Positions 1 to 10,595 of a DNA stretch of 64,000 nucleotides are shown here, piece after piece; positions within the stretch are counted from its first letter, which is position 1, and the number at the start of each line of letters is the position of its first letter. Below the pieces are notes generated by a model that was not told the origin of the DNA, did no database searches, and worked only from the letters and a program-made list of their open reading frames with translations. The position numbers and the translations under genes are program-made. Source of the stretch: Coprinellus micaceus (lineage: Eukaryota; Basidiomycota; Agaricomycetes; Agaricales; Psathyrellaceae); NCBI GenBank assembly GCA_951394405.1, contig OX596336.1, positions 1,240,001-1,304,000 on the forward strand, written 5' to 3'.

Positions 1-619
1 GAACTTGACGAAGGAAGAATGGATCCGCATCTTGAAGGTCGCGACCCTATGGAAATTCAACGAAGTTCGCAAGGTCGCGGTAGCCCATCTCAACCCCCTT
101 ATCGAGGGTCCGATCGAGTCTATTCGGCTCGGGAGATCCTATTATATAGGCCAGTGGGTGCTCAATGGCCTTGCAGACCTCTCTACGATGCCTGAGGTCC
201 TTTCCGAGTTTAAAAGCGAGCTCATCGGTGATAAGACTACCGTCCGAATCTACCTCGCCCGGGAGGCGATGAAGTCTTGGAATGGCGTAGGGTCATTTCA
301 CGAGTTCCTTTACGAGGAGCTTCGCTCAAGGTTCAACGACGAATTTGCGGATCTTGAATCACGAGAACACAACTACAGAACGAAAGAGGATATTGCGTAC
401 GATGAAGTGCTGACGGTAGAACGCGAGGAGAAGGCACGGGAAATGGCAGCGCGGGTCGTGCGAGAGACAAAGGTGGAGCGGCGTCGGTCCAACGAACTCC
501 AGGCGCGCCGGGGAAGGTTGGGGGTTCCTCAAATTGAGTCCCCCGAGAAACCTAAAACAACTCTCGCAACTAAGGCGCCGCGGATCTCGCACGGCCTCCA
601 GAAGGCGAAGCAGCCCTAG
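1..619 (+). CDS. BTB-family protein, 3' part only (BTB-1)
   Basis: This is the last exon of a BTB-family gene cut by the window edge. The frame is open from the first bases and ends with TAG at 617-619. It begins at the junction that recurs in all paralogues here, a 'T-K-x-E-W' motif followed by a helical block of 'W-x-F-x-x-x-R-x-x-A' type (residues EEWIRILKVATLWKF). The remaining ~130 residues are charged and end in a basic tail (GLQKAKQP). In the family the BTB/POZ fold lies upstream, outside the window, so no function can be read here beyond membership. BTB-2 follows on the same strand after about 280 bases. The upstream exons and start are unseen. Assignment to the family is firm because the paralogues in this window align with it. 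Confidence 0.8.
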   Translation, partial: NLTKEEWIRILKVATLWKFNEVRKVAVAHLNPLIEGPIESIRLGRSYYIGQWVLNGLADLSTMPEVLSEFKSELIGDKTTVRIYLAREAMKSWNGVGSFHEFLYEELRSRFNDEFADLESREHNYRTKEDIAYDEVLTVEREEKAREMAARVVRETKVERRRSNELQARRGRLGVPQIESPEKPKTTLATKAPRISHGLQKAKQP

Positions 620-901
620 AGAAGCGGGCGGAACTGATGAGCTTATTTATCCCTAATCCGTAGGGCTTCTTCTATTGGACTCTCTTCCTTCTCATACCCA
701 CGGAATCTTATCCGACTGAATTCTTGAAGCCTCTAACCAATTGCACCTTCTCTGGTGCCGTAGCCTCCGCGTGGACGCGACTCTGTTGAAGAATCTCCAT
801 GCCTTCGTGTCCCGTGTACTTCACTTAAATACTGCAGAAGTGAGCGAGGCTTGCGGGTCCTCAAATTGTTGCCTGTTCTATCTGTCTCCTTACCCTCCAG
901 T

Positions 902-1983
902 ATGGAAGTCCGTTCGACAAACCCCATCGAGAACGAGCAGAGCGTTACGGACCCTAGTAAGGGTGTCGAGAGGCACTCCGTCTACTTCTGGGACCTTGTA
1001 TCGTTCACGGTACGTAGCTTTTGCCTCTAGCTTGTGTTTTATCGGAAGGCGTAAAATAGCTCCTCATAGGTCGAAAACCAACTATTCAGAGTTCCCAAAC
1101 ATCCATTTGTCTTGGGCTCTCCCACTTTTGCCAAAAGTCATGGCCCTCTCTCCGAGAGCGACTGCGCCTCGCTGGATTCCGTCGCGTTCCCGGGCGCGGA
1201 CAAGGATGCGCCGATCATTCTCGAGGGTGTAACAGCCGCAGAATTCGAAGTCTTCCTACAGCTTATGTTTCCGCAATCCGGGTTGCAGTGAGTTCTCTTA
1301 CGTTTGTAGAGTCCGTATTGGCCCCCATTTGACACTTCATCTGAAGGCCAGAGGAATTGACCACCACGGAGCTATCTAAAATCGGCTGGCTCGTCGTCCT
1401 CAAATTGTCGACAGCTTGGAAATTCATCCACTATCGCAAGATGGCGATCGACAAACTCAACACCCATATATCTGACCCAATAGAGCTTGTCAAACTGGCT
1501 CGGGAGTACAGCATCGTCAAGTGGCTCGCTTCTGGCTATAAAATACTCATCAAACGAAAAGACGCGATGACCGAGCAGGCGGGCGACGAGCTTGGAGTGC
1601 GGGTAGCCTTCAAGCTGTGCCTTCTGCGTGAGGAGTATGCGACTAGCAAGGCGGCAGCATCGGCTAGCGCCAAGAGCACCGATATTTGGGGGTCATCTAC
1701 TACCGCCCACCATCCATCAGCGCAAATGGGTATCGAATCGCGCATTCAGGCGGCTTTCAAGGAAGAGCTGGGGGAAATCTCCCGACTGGAGATGATGTTC
1801 AGGACAAAGGAAGAGAGGGAGGCAGACGAGGCAGTTCGCCAACAGGAAGAGGCGCGGGAGCAGGAGGCGAGGGTGATGAAGGATGAAGCGCTGAGGAAGG
1901 AAATGATTCGGACTGAGGTGGAAGAGGCCAAGGCCAAGCTGGCGGCAGCGGAGGAGGCGCATCATCATAAAAAAAGTCGATAG
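902..1983 (+). CDS. BTB-family protein, 3' end interrupted by a mobile element (BTB-2)
   Basis: Exons are 902-1009, 1070-1287 and 1347-1983, with phases that join cleanly (320 residues as annotated). The order is the one shared by the cluster: a short first exon ending in an aromatic 'YFWDLVSF' strand, a second exon with the BTB core (VENQLFRVPKHPFVLGSPTF then FLQLMFPQ), and a third exon with helices and a charged tail. The last codons (HHHKKSR, stop at 1981-1983) are not family sequence: they come from the terminal inverted repeat of the element at 1961-3045. The original tail continues beyond the element at 3049-3204. The BTB fold and helical block are intact, so a slightly truncated protein could still be made. 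Partner and role are unknown; BTB domains generally mediate dimerisation. Confidence 0.8.
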
Positions 1984-3045
1984 CATTTGTGCGTGATATG
2001 CGAAGATATGCAAGATATGCGAAGATATGGGGGCGGGCTGCATTCGTTGAGTGGATGGAATATTAGCTGCACAAATGCAAGCGGCCACATTTGTGCAGCC
2101 GGGGACCAAATATGCAGCCCAAATGCAGCCGGAATTTACGCCCGCGTATTCGACGGCTATGCTTGCGTCCCCGACTTGGGGCAAATTCCACAGAACAGCG
2201 TGCAGGAAACCCAGTGTATTTTGAGAAATAGTATACGGAGATGTAGACTACGAGGGGGATATATAGGTCATAGAACGGGGACTCTCGTGCGCAGGACGCT
2301 CGGGTGACATTGAGAACGGGACCTGAGCTCCTGGTTGAGGGGTACCCGGGTGAATCGCACTAGGCGGGGTCGTGGAAAACGGTGGTCATAGTGTGGGGTA
2401 GGTGAGTGAGCAATGGAGGTAATCTGGGCGACTAGGAAACTTCAGGTTTTGTATGGAGAGAACTGGCCGGCGCGCACCTCGAGCACTTCACCGACACATC
2501 ACCAAGGTCTCCCATATCCTGGTACCAGCCTACAGCCCAAGGCACGGGTGGGGATGGGCAGAAACGACGGACGTTGAGGGCGGGGAGGGCGGGAGGAGAT
2601 GGTGGGGGAAGGGAAGAAAGAAACGCGACGATGGAACGCGAAGGACGCGTCGCTATATGTGACGACGCGTGACGTCACGCTTTGCGACTTGCCGAAGGCG
2701 CCCCAAGTTCGCTCTCCGACTCTGGCGCCCGACGCCGATCTGGGGGTGGATGTGTATGCGTTTCTAGCAGGAGAAGGCGTCAGTCGGCTCTTTGTGAGGT
2801 AAGTCGATTCAACTGTCATTCTAACTGGCCCAACGCCCACATCTCGGTGCATGTCTGCTTGCATATCCGGCCCTCGCCGCATAACTGCTGCACAGATGCA
2901 CCCGTTGTGCCGCACAGGCGGTGCCGCTATGCGACGCTATGCGCACACCACGCATTTATTCTACCTGAATGCTGAGTGAATGCTGCGTCATGTGCACATG
3001 CTGGGCATATCATCCACAAATGATATCGACTTTTTTTATGATGAT
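1961..3045. mobile_element. Non-autonomous DNA element with ~22-40 bp terminal inverted repeats
   Basis: The left end 1961-1982 and the right end 3024-3045 are near-perfect inverted complements (ATCATCATAAAAAAAGTCGA at the left outer edge), and similarity continues weakly inwards for about 20 more bases (CATTTGTG, then TGATATGC). Subterminal DNA on both sides carries repeated GCACAAATGC / TGCAGCC words. There is no transposase-sized reading frame in the 1.08 kb. The element sits inside the charged tail of BTB-2, and host coding sequence resumes right after it. I could not find a clear target-site duplication, so the superfamily (hAT-like, Tc1-like or other) stays open. A reading frame at 2599-2802 runs into a GTAAGT and may be a captured gene piece. 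Confidence 0.75.
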
Positions 3046-3048
3046 AGA

Positions 3049-3204
3049 GTTCGAGAGGCTCAACTTCAATCGCAGCGTAAGGACCTAGCGAAGAAGGCGG
3101 CTCAGTTAGATGGACCTGCCTATCCCAACCCCAGCGCGGTTCCAATCGCCACCCCCAAGACTGGAATAATTTCTGCGAAGTCAAATTCGAAGGGCAGGGG
3201 ATAA
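3049..3204 (+). pseudogene. Severed C-terminal tail of BTB-2
   Basis: Beyond the inverted repeat an open frame encodes a charged helical stretch (VREAQLQSQRKDLAKKAAQ) followed by a Pro-rich tail ending in SNSKGRG and TAA at 3202-3204. It reads as the natural continuation of the KLAAAEEA helix that BTB-2 has just before the element. It has no promoter, BTB core or start of its own. A transcript running through the element would stop at 1983, so this part is probably not translated unless the element is spliced or excised. Confidence 0.7.
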
Positions 3205-5435
3205 ATGTCGAGGTCGGGACAAAGTCCGTCCTGTGAGCCGCCTCACTAATCTGCGTCGTTTCTTGCGTGTAAATATACCTTCATTTCTCTTATGACGTTT
3301 GGACCTTTCACATACGAACGCCCTTACGCTTTTGAACGTGTAACGAGTGGTGCGCTAAGTACCTCAGCGGGCCCTGCTCGCACTTCGGCGTGAGCCTCAT
3401 TGATCGGACCAAAGCGCGTGCGGCGTGAATGGGGTGTTGAACACATCATCTTGCAGACATGAATCTACCTCTAATCACCCCACTATTGGTCCACTGATTT
3501 GACATTCGAGCCAGTGCTCCCTGTTCTAGTATCACTTCAGGCGCTTCGTCAGCTCCGAGGTCGCAATGGGCACCTGCAAGTTGCTTGGATATACGTTGCC
3601 ACTTGGTTGCCACCGCCACGCCCTCCCGATTACGGGACTCCGGCTGGCCGAGCGCTCCCTTGTAATCTTGCCTAAGACTGGGTTTTGTGGTACACATGTA
3701 GGCGCCTCCATCAGAATTTAAGAAGCCCTTGTTCTACAAAAAGCTCACATCCTTCGGCGAGTTCGCCCGCAAACTGAGGCATCTGCCGCAGGGGTTGCGC
3801 CCTGATTCATAACCTTCAAGCAGTCTTTCCTTGTCATAGGTTAGGGGTGGGCTTGGGGGGCGGCGCGCGTTCTAGGCACGGTCCTCCGTGATTTAGGTGT
3901 TGTCTCCGTGCATTCAGTTCCCAGGTACCGCAAGCGACTTTCGGGAAGTCGCTGAGCAATTCAAACGCGTGCCTGTTTCCTTTCAATAGATGTCAAGGGC
4001 CAGAAGACGATGATCGCTAGGATGACCGTCGGAAACATGTCGCGAGCTGAATAGGGCCCAGGCGAACCGGCGCCGGAGCCGGCTTGCGTTAAGCGCCCGT
4101 GCCTTGGGTGTGGGACCAAACGAACTGTTGTGAACTGGCTCGGGCGGATGCATTTGAGGTGCCACCAGTACTGGGATGGATGGGGGACGGTCTCTCCAGG
4201 CTCCGATGTAAATGACACTTACTATCATCATATTGAAAGTCCTCGAGGCTCGAGGACCGGTATTCCACATTGATGATAATTGGAACGTGTTCAGGAGCCA
4301 GGTGAGCACCGAGCTGAGTGGATCTTCTGAATGTCATCGGCGTAGTAACCAACTGCCATTGGGTCCATTGTCTCGGTGGGGCCTGACGAGCGATAGCAGT
4401 GGCTGAATAGCGATGCGATGGGTGTTGAGATACTGACAAGGGTGCTAGCCTTAGAGAGTAGACGTTTCAAAGAATAAGTATGGTAACGATATCGAAGGGT
4501 CACTATGGACCCGCTATTGTGAACGGGTGGCCAGATGGTCAGTCCCGAAACTAGGGTATTCGCACTGGTACTGCGTCCGTCTAAGCGACCGTATGCACGG
4601 TGGGCGCTATGGTAGTCTCCTGGCGTCGGCAATGAGACCCATAGAAAAGGCTTCGGTAAAGAACTGGGAAGTCTCGAAACACCGACGGACCTCGGTGAGC
4701 GTGTAACGTCGGCTTCCTAGCCATCCGACGCAACGGATGAAGTTTCGACGGGAAACGGACAGGGCTAAAGAAGTGAAGTGCAGAAGTGCAATTGCCGATG
4801 GGCTACTCGGCGTCGATTGAGGTATGTGGGAAGACAGGTTGTGGGTGTGGTGTAGGGTACGGTACATACAGAGAGGGATACGAGATTGGTGGAGGTCGTG
4901 ATCAGTCTACTACAGTGAACAGATGCATTGCGAGCGCGCTTGCGATAAAGAGGACTTCATCCAATAAGATACTATGAGAGATGGATTATGCGATGTTGAG
5001 GTGAGCTCGGAGTGGGAAGAGGGAAAGGGGACCTAGACTATATGCAAGAAGGACAGGAAGCGCGGACCGTAAGCTTTCAAGGAAGGGATTGTAGAATACA
5101 CAGGAAGGCAGCGGAGGGCAACAGAAGATGAGGGGTGGGGATGGTAGTGCACTGCAACAACAAGTGAAAGTGACGATGGAAGGTCCATGGTGGGAGCAAC
5201 ACTGAAAAAGCAAGAGAAATGCTACATATCCGTGAAGGGGGAAAAGCGGCGAAGCCGCTACGGTCGTCATATCAGTCATTAAAGCCGTAAGACTTCGCAC
5301 AAAATGAAGGGCTATTCAAAGGAGAAACCATGGAGTCAGGACTTGACAATTGAGGGAAAGTTTGAGAAAGGCCGCTCACAGGAAGAGTCATCCAAGAATA
5401 GGCAAGGGGAACGTTATCTGAGTATCTCGAGCCAA
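3205..5435. other. Gene-poor stretch, no supported gene
   Basis: The only open frames are short and mutually overlapping, the longest being about 115 codons on the - strand at 3961-4632. None shows a recognisable domain, and I could not build a spliced model. The 4.0-4.9 kb - strand frames could be the remains of a decayed gene, but nothing supports that beyond frame length. A GTTAAGCGCC word at about 4088 resembles the element seen upstream of several genes in this window. Confidence 0.4.
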
Positions 5436-6579
5436 TCACCGCACAATTGTGGCCGATACGCGGGAGGGGAGTCTGGCGCAGAAAGACGCTATTCTTTTGT
5501 GGACGTTTTTGTTAGGCGACGCTGGGTGAACGATAGGCATCGGCGAACATCCGATCGACTCTTTCGGGTCGGTAAATGAGGGGAAGATGGGTTCGAAGGA
5601 GCCGAAGGACGCTGTGAGATCTCTATAGAAAGGGCCTTTCTCCTTTTCCTAAAGGAAACGGGGCGTGGAGTTAGTTCGGCTCTACTCATCAATATGTTCG
5701 GAAGAACAATCGAGAAATGTAGACAATGCTGAGCGCGTCTTAATCGAAAGGGTGCAAAGGAAGGCTTGAAGGAAAGAGGCTGCGGGCACTCACAAAAGTC
5801 ACGAAATCTCCCACTGGATGAGCGGCTACTAGCGAAGGGTTGGCGTGGATAGTTGGGACAGGCGTGTAGTCGTCTTCATATGTTCGGCACTCGTCCGAGT
5901 CGTCGTCCGAATCGTCTGACCATAGCAGGCTAGCTGATATGGGGACGATATGCTCCCGAGCAGAATATTTTGGCGAGAAAGCGTCTTCCAGGTCGATGGA
6001 TGACTCGTCATCGTCGAGCAATGCAGTCTCGGGAGAATCCCGCCTCTCCTCCCGCCTGTTGTCGATGACGTCCTGCCAACACACGGAAGTGAATGACTCG
6101 AGTGGCGAGTAAAGGAGAGTGGCGTCGAGACCCTGCAGATATTTCTCTTGGAAGCCATATTGGAGCGATGTCGGATCGAGGATGCGCGCCATATCGACGA
6201 CGGTCGGTTCCGCATTTTCCTCGGTCTTCAACATATCGCAGCTTATGTCACTTGGCACCGACTTGTGCCCACTGGACTGCGGTGGGGTCCAAATGTTTGC
6301 TTCAAACAGCGCCTCCCAAGGCAAGAGGTCGGGGAAAGGATCGCTGTCTGTCGAAGACGCGCTTCCAAAGGATCGAGGTGCCTAAAGCCGAACAACACAT
6401 GTTCAGCGCGAGGTGATGGAGAAGACGGGGACGAGTGTACGTACAGAGGGCCCTTGCAGGGTCTTGGGAGTCGGGAATTCCTCAACTGCAGAGGCTGGCA
6501 GCAACTGGGTTGGCCGCTTGTCGAAGTTGAGGTCCAACATGCAGTCCTCAGGGATCCGTGTTCGAGAAATGGTCAACAT
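5436..6579 (-). CDS. Hypothetical acidic low-complexity protein
   Basis: The proposed exons on the complement are 6445-6579, 5794-6381 and 5436-5648, all phase 0 with GT...AG introns, giving 311 residues. The middle exon is the most convincing, with about 196 codons rich in Asp, Glu and Ser (for example SDDSDDDSDE). The last exon was chosen because its phase-0 frame gives a plausible tail (EKEKGPFYRDLTASFGSFEP). The start at 6579 is uncertain: the frame is open further upstream to about 6694, so an additional 5' exon is possible, even a splice from the neighbouring gene at 7179-8083. No transmembrane segment or known domain is visible, and I do not recognise the family. Confidence 0.45.
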
Positions 6580-7178
6580 TGATAAGAGGGGAACTGTGTT
6601 GGGCGCGTCGGATGAAGGGAGGGGATCGGAGGGGGCGGGGACGACGTTCAGGACGGGCTGGAGGGAGGGGATAGTATCATCAGTGGTGTTGACATAGCTT
6701 AGCTACTTATATCTCTGAGTGGGTGCGGTCATCCTTTTGTGAATGGGGCGCCCAAATGAATACAGCCGAATTGACAGGTTGCAGGGTCCTTGACCAGTTT
6801 GGCCTGGCTCGCGAACCAGTACTTCTGCCGGGTTCACGTGTGGCCACCCAGTCACACAATACGGGGGTCTCGGTGCCACACTCTTTTGAAGCCGGAATGT
6901 TCTTGGAGAAATGTTGCCCGTTACAGCATAGTCACTGCGAAGAAAGGAAGGCATGAATAGAACTCTAAGCAGGATGGATGGATTGCGGTAGGCTACTGTG
7001 ACGATATGGAAAGCAAAGCAAGAATGTGGTGACAGCAAAGGCGCCGAAATACCCAGAAAGAGCTATGGCAGCAGGGGAAATCGGAAATCTATAGGCGTAG
7101 AAGAGGTGTCCAATGGTCATCGTGACAAAGGTGGGTACAGCCCACGAGGAAGAAGTCTATGGAGGCGCAGAACGTATA

Positions 7179-8083
7179 TTACGAGGGAGTGATGGGAGTA
7201 GGAGGTACTGACTGAGAATCCCGCCCGCTCTTCCGCTTAAACTTCTGCGTGAACTTCTCAATCCAGGTCGGAGATGTAGGCTCGGCGATGGGCGATAGCG
7301 AGGGCTGGCTTCGCAAGCTGTGCCGAGCACTGACACTTGCGCGTCGTGATGGTGTTGTGTAGTCCTCTCCTTCCTCGCTCACGGTTGTCGAATGCTCGGT
7401 TGTCTCATGGACAGACACGTCGATTGTTGCGGCTGAGTCGCCCGTTGGGAGGATTTGGTTGGAACGCGCTCGACTCAGCCGCCGGGGCATGATTTTGGTA
7501 GCAATACTTTGCTTAGGTGGAATCTGTTGGATCTGAACCACACTGTCTGGGTCTTCGCAGTGGGCATCATCGTCGGAGAAAGCAGAGGCACCTGACGCGA
7601 CGGAACTGGTGCTGGCAGCCTGATAGTGGACGTAAGAACCCTCGTTCCGACGACGCCGTCATGTGTGGACGTACGGCAATCTGAGACTGGTAAAATGGTG
7701 ACTTGGAAGCAAGTGCCGAGAACGACCCTGGTGTAGGCGGTACAGACCCTGGTGGTGTTGAAATGGCTTCCTCCACAGGATACTGCACTCAAGCGCGTGA
7801 GCGAGGAAGGCGCCTAATGGTGAAACATAGAGCATACCTGACCAAGGCGGGAGATGGAGATGCTCCCCCTCCGGCGCTCTTTGACCCTTTTGAGCGTGTC
7901 GCCGTCAGCGAGCGCCTGGCGCGCAGCGCGTATCCGTTCCTGTTCTGCGCGACGCTCGCTGTCCTCCTCGACCTGGAGGAAAATCTACCACACAAGCTCA
8001 GCATATGATCTTGGCAACATGGTCATACCAGCACGTACCTTCTCCAGCTGTTGCTCAGGGCTCGTTGACGTGTCCAGACTCAT
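7179..8083 (-). CDS. Hypothetical Ser/Pro-rich protein, 242 aa
   Basis: Four exons on the complement (8039-8083, 7838-7972, 7675-7782, 7179-7619) join in phase 0 through introns of 55-66 bases. The N-terminus begins MSLDTSTSPEQQLEK and continues as a charged helix (VEEDSERRAEQERIRAAR) with a basic RRRGSISISRLG patch. The middle is Ser/Thr/Pro-rich (PPGSVPPTPGSFSALASKSP), which looks like a disordered, phosphorylatable region. A second basic segment (MPRRLSRARS) follows, and then an amphipathic WIEKFTQKFKRKSG near the end. It resembles small disordered proteins that I believe are common in Agaricomycetes, but I cannot name a family. An alternative last splice (donor near 7207) could connect it to the downstream gene. 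Confidence 0.6.
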
Positions 8084-8947
8084 TGTGGTGTCTCAGGCGG
8101 GGGTAGGCGCGCTGCTAGGCAAGGAGTATTCCGGGGCGTTGAGGAAGGCGGGAAATGGAGGGAGAAAGGAGAAGAGTTGGTTCTAATAGAATGGCGGCGC
8201 CTGTACATCTTTCCCATCTTTCCAACGGAAAAGCCAAACCTGTTGCGGGAGGAGAACCCATGTCCTGGCTTACTCAGCAGGATCACGCCACGTGGGTTCG
8301 CCCGAGATGGCATGAACTGTCACCTCGGCAAACAGACGCCCGATTATCCCGCTCTCGAGTCGGGAGGCTCCTGGACCTCATTCGGGCGGTTCCAACCTTC
8401 CTTTGGCCACAGGAAAGTCTACGAGGCGATTATTTCTTGAGGTTGGTGGCATTTGTAGCTCCCTCTCCCTGTCTGAGGATTTTTAGCACCCCATTTTCCT
8501 GCAGGATGGACTGAAATTGGGGAATGAAAGGTTTCGTTAGCTTCCTGACACTTTGATGAGATCTCTCCGTCCCAAACCTTCTCACCACCAGAGTTGTCCA
8601 AGGCGGATGTGCCTGAGAGTGCTTAGTCCTGGGTGCTATACGCAATCACGGTCGCGAGGAACACCCTTTGAGAATCCCAAGGACGAGGGAAGTTCCAAGG
8701 CCTTGTGACCCACGACCTCGTCGTACTGGGGAAGCCTTGTCGTGATCAACGACTGACAGCCTTGGAAGGCATATGAACGTCACAGCCGAGACTAACCAAG
8801 GTCAAGATCATGTTGCAAAATGAAGTGGGTGCTTAACACCATTGGGAACGAATATGAAAGGCGGCTAAACCATACCTCGAAGCAGGGCCGTCCTAAGCGA
8901 TCAAACCCGGGGCAGTTCCACAATTCTGGAATCGCGCCGAGGGTCAC
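8084..8947. other. Intergenic, nothing recognised
   Basis: This lies between the 5' end of the Ser/Pro-rich gene and the 3' end of the MYND gene, both on the - strand. Short frames here overlap on both strands without splice signals or family features. It should contain the promoter of the gene starting at 8083. Confidence 0.4.
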
Positions 8948-10171
8948 CTAGAATGCAGAGGCAAAACAAAGCGGCTTGTGCTCCTTCCAGCCAGCCTGCT
9001 GATGCGGTGCCCCACACTGAATGCGATGAGGATAGTCAGAGGAGTGCAAACGTCGATGGTAGCACATAGCAACCAGAGATTAAGTACTCACGTATACAGT
9101 CGTCTTGCACCTGTCGAAGAACGTGGATACACGCGAAGTGTCAGGGCCGATGAAAACGAAGCGGGTTAACACTCACCGAGAGCATTTGGAAAGGGGTTCT
9201 TTACCGTCATCCATGCTTCGCTTGCAGACCCCCTTACCACCTCCGCACTTTGTCAGAGGGGCTTCCAGCATCACCTTCATCCCTTTGATTATGTACCCCA
9301 TTTCACTGTTGCCATATCGGAGCAGTTAAAAGAGGGGTGGTGACGGCGCCAACGTGAGTACTTTCGTCAATTGGATGGACGAGAGAAACCCAAATCACGT
9401 ACCCCCTATCGTTGCTCAAGGCGCCTAGACACCTATCCATCGTTTCCTCCGCAAACGTGCCATTATATTGTTGCTTCCACTTCGACAGTCTAGCGACAGC
9501 GCCTGCCTTGTCACCCTCGTCGATACCATCGTGACCTTGGAAGATCAGTAGCATCGCATACCACTGCCCCGTCTCAGCAACCTGTTCCTGCTCCAACTCG
9601 GCTGAAAGCGCATCTGTGACCTGAGCGATTCGTTTGGTCTCGGTCGCAGCTAGCCCTTCAGCCGCTGGAGTGGACATAAAGCGAGCGAAGTACGGTCTAT
9701 ACAGTAAAGGTGGGAGTCAATCAATAGTTTGGTCGTTCGTCGTTCTCATCGTGAACATACGTGTAGGTAGCAGAGTTAATCAAGAGCATCGGGATGCTTA
9801 GGAGGTTATCGTTGGTTCTGAACTTTTCGGTCAACGCAGGCAGATACTGCGCCGCTAATTGACTGTACAGTATCATTAGCTTCCACTTCATATCCAGTAC
9901 TCTGCTGAGATCTTACTGATAGATTGGATGCGCATGAGGGCGGGGCATTCTTTGCAAGATCCCGAGCTGGTTTGGCCACGCCAGCCATGATCAGGAGGCG
10001 CCCAAAGGTTGGAATGGACACAGAGGAACATACCTGAATCGAAGCAAACGTATACTTCGCCCCTTCGTCGTGATCGGCATAATCGCTGGGACCCAAGTCA
10101 GCAAGACCGACGAGAGAGGCTACCGACACGTCCGCGACACTGGGGGGTACTTCGAGCATCGGAGAAGACAT
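8948..10171 (-). CDS. MYND-type zinc finger protein (MYND-A), intact
   Basis: Seven exons on the complement (10034-10171, 9917-9966, 9761-9862, 9403-9696, 9177-9305, 9092-9110, 8948-9016) join in consistent phase and encode 266 residues. The N-terminal ~190 residues are a helical repeat-like region (LAAQYLPALTEKFR, PYFARFMSTPAAEG, then an RLSKWKQQYNGTF block). The C-terminus holds the finger: Cys residues in TKCGGGKGVCKR, then KCSRCKTTVYC, then HQQAGWKEHKPLC, which follows the MYND spacing with His in the position often held by Cys. One exon is only 19 bases and encodes CKTTVY. MYND fingers generally bind Pro-rich peptides of partner proteins. A decayed paralogue with the same exon plan lies just upstream (10596-11812), which supports the model. 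No catalytic domain is visible. Confidence 0.8.
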
Positions 10172-10595
10172 GTTCAGCGTGTGCGCTTCGAGCCTGAGCG
10201 TGTAGGGAGCAGTAGCGAGAAGGTAGAGAGAGCCTGGATGGCAGGCGGTGGTAGGCGGTGGTGAAAGGTTGGAACGTGCACTCCCGCCGGAAATGACGAT
10301 GACACGCGCCAAACATGCGACCGTGGCGGTCGGTGATTAGCGCCCAGTGCCCGATCAGTACTACCGAGGCCCTCATCGTCATGCAATGACGCTGGTGCGA
10401 GTCACCATTGGGCCATTGGGAATATGGTGTGATGTTAGCGTGTCAGGCAGCACTCTAACGTCAATGACGAGTCGGAAACATAAGTCTTTCGTTTACTGTG
10501 CACAATACTAGGCATTTCATGGCTGAAGCATAGGAATCTTGATGCCGAGTTATGGGTTGGAAACGACTCAAACTCAATCGAACCATGTGATATCG
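10172..10595. other. Promoter region of MYND-A
   Basis: No gene is seen. It holds the recurrent GATTAGCGCCCA word at 10335-10346, about 165 bases upstream of the MYND-A start. A comparable word lies upstream of the MYND pseudogene. Confidence 0.4.
10335..10346. promoter_or_regulatory. GCGCC-type upstream element
   Basis: GATTAGCGCCCA, about 165 bases before the MYND-A start. Similar words stand at comparable distances before several BTB genes in this window. It resembles an E2F/MBF-type site; function is inferred only from recurrence. Confidence 0.35.

Noticed and set aside
3961..4867. - strand frames that might be a decayed membrane protein
   Set aside because: I tried to thread them into a spliced model and found no consistent membrane helices or family motif; left as gene-poor DNA.
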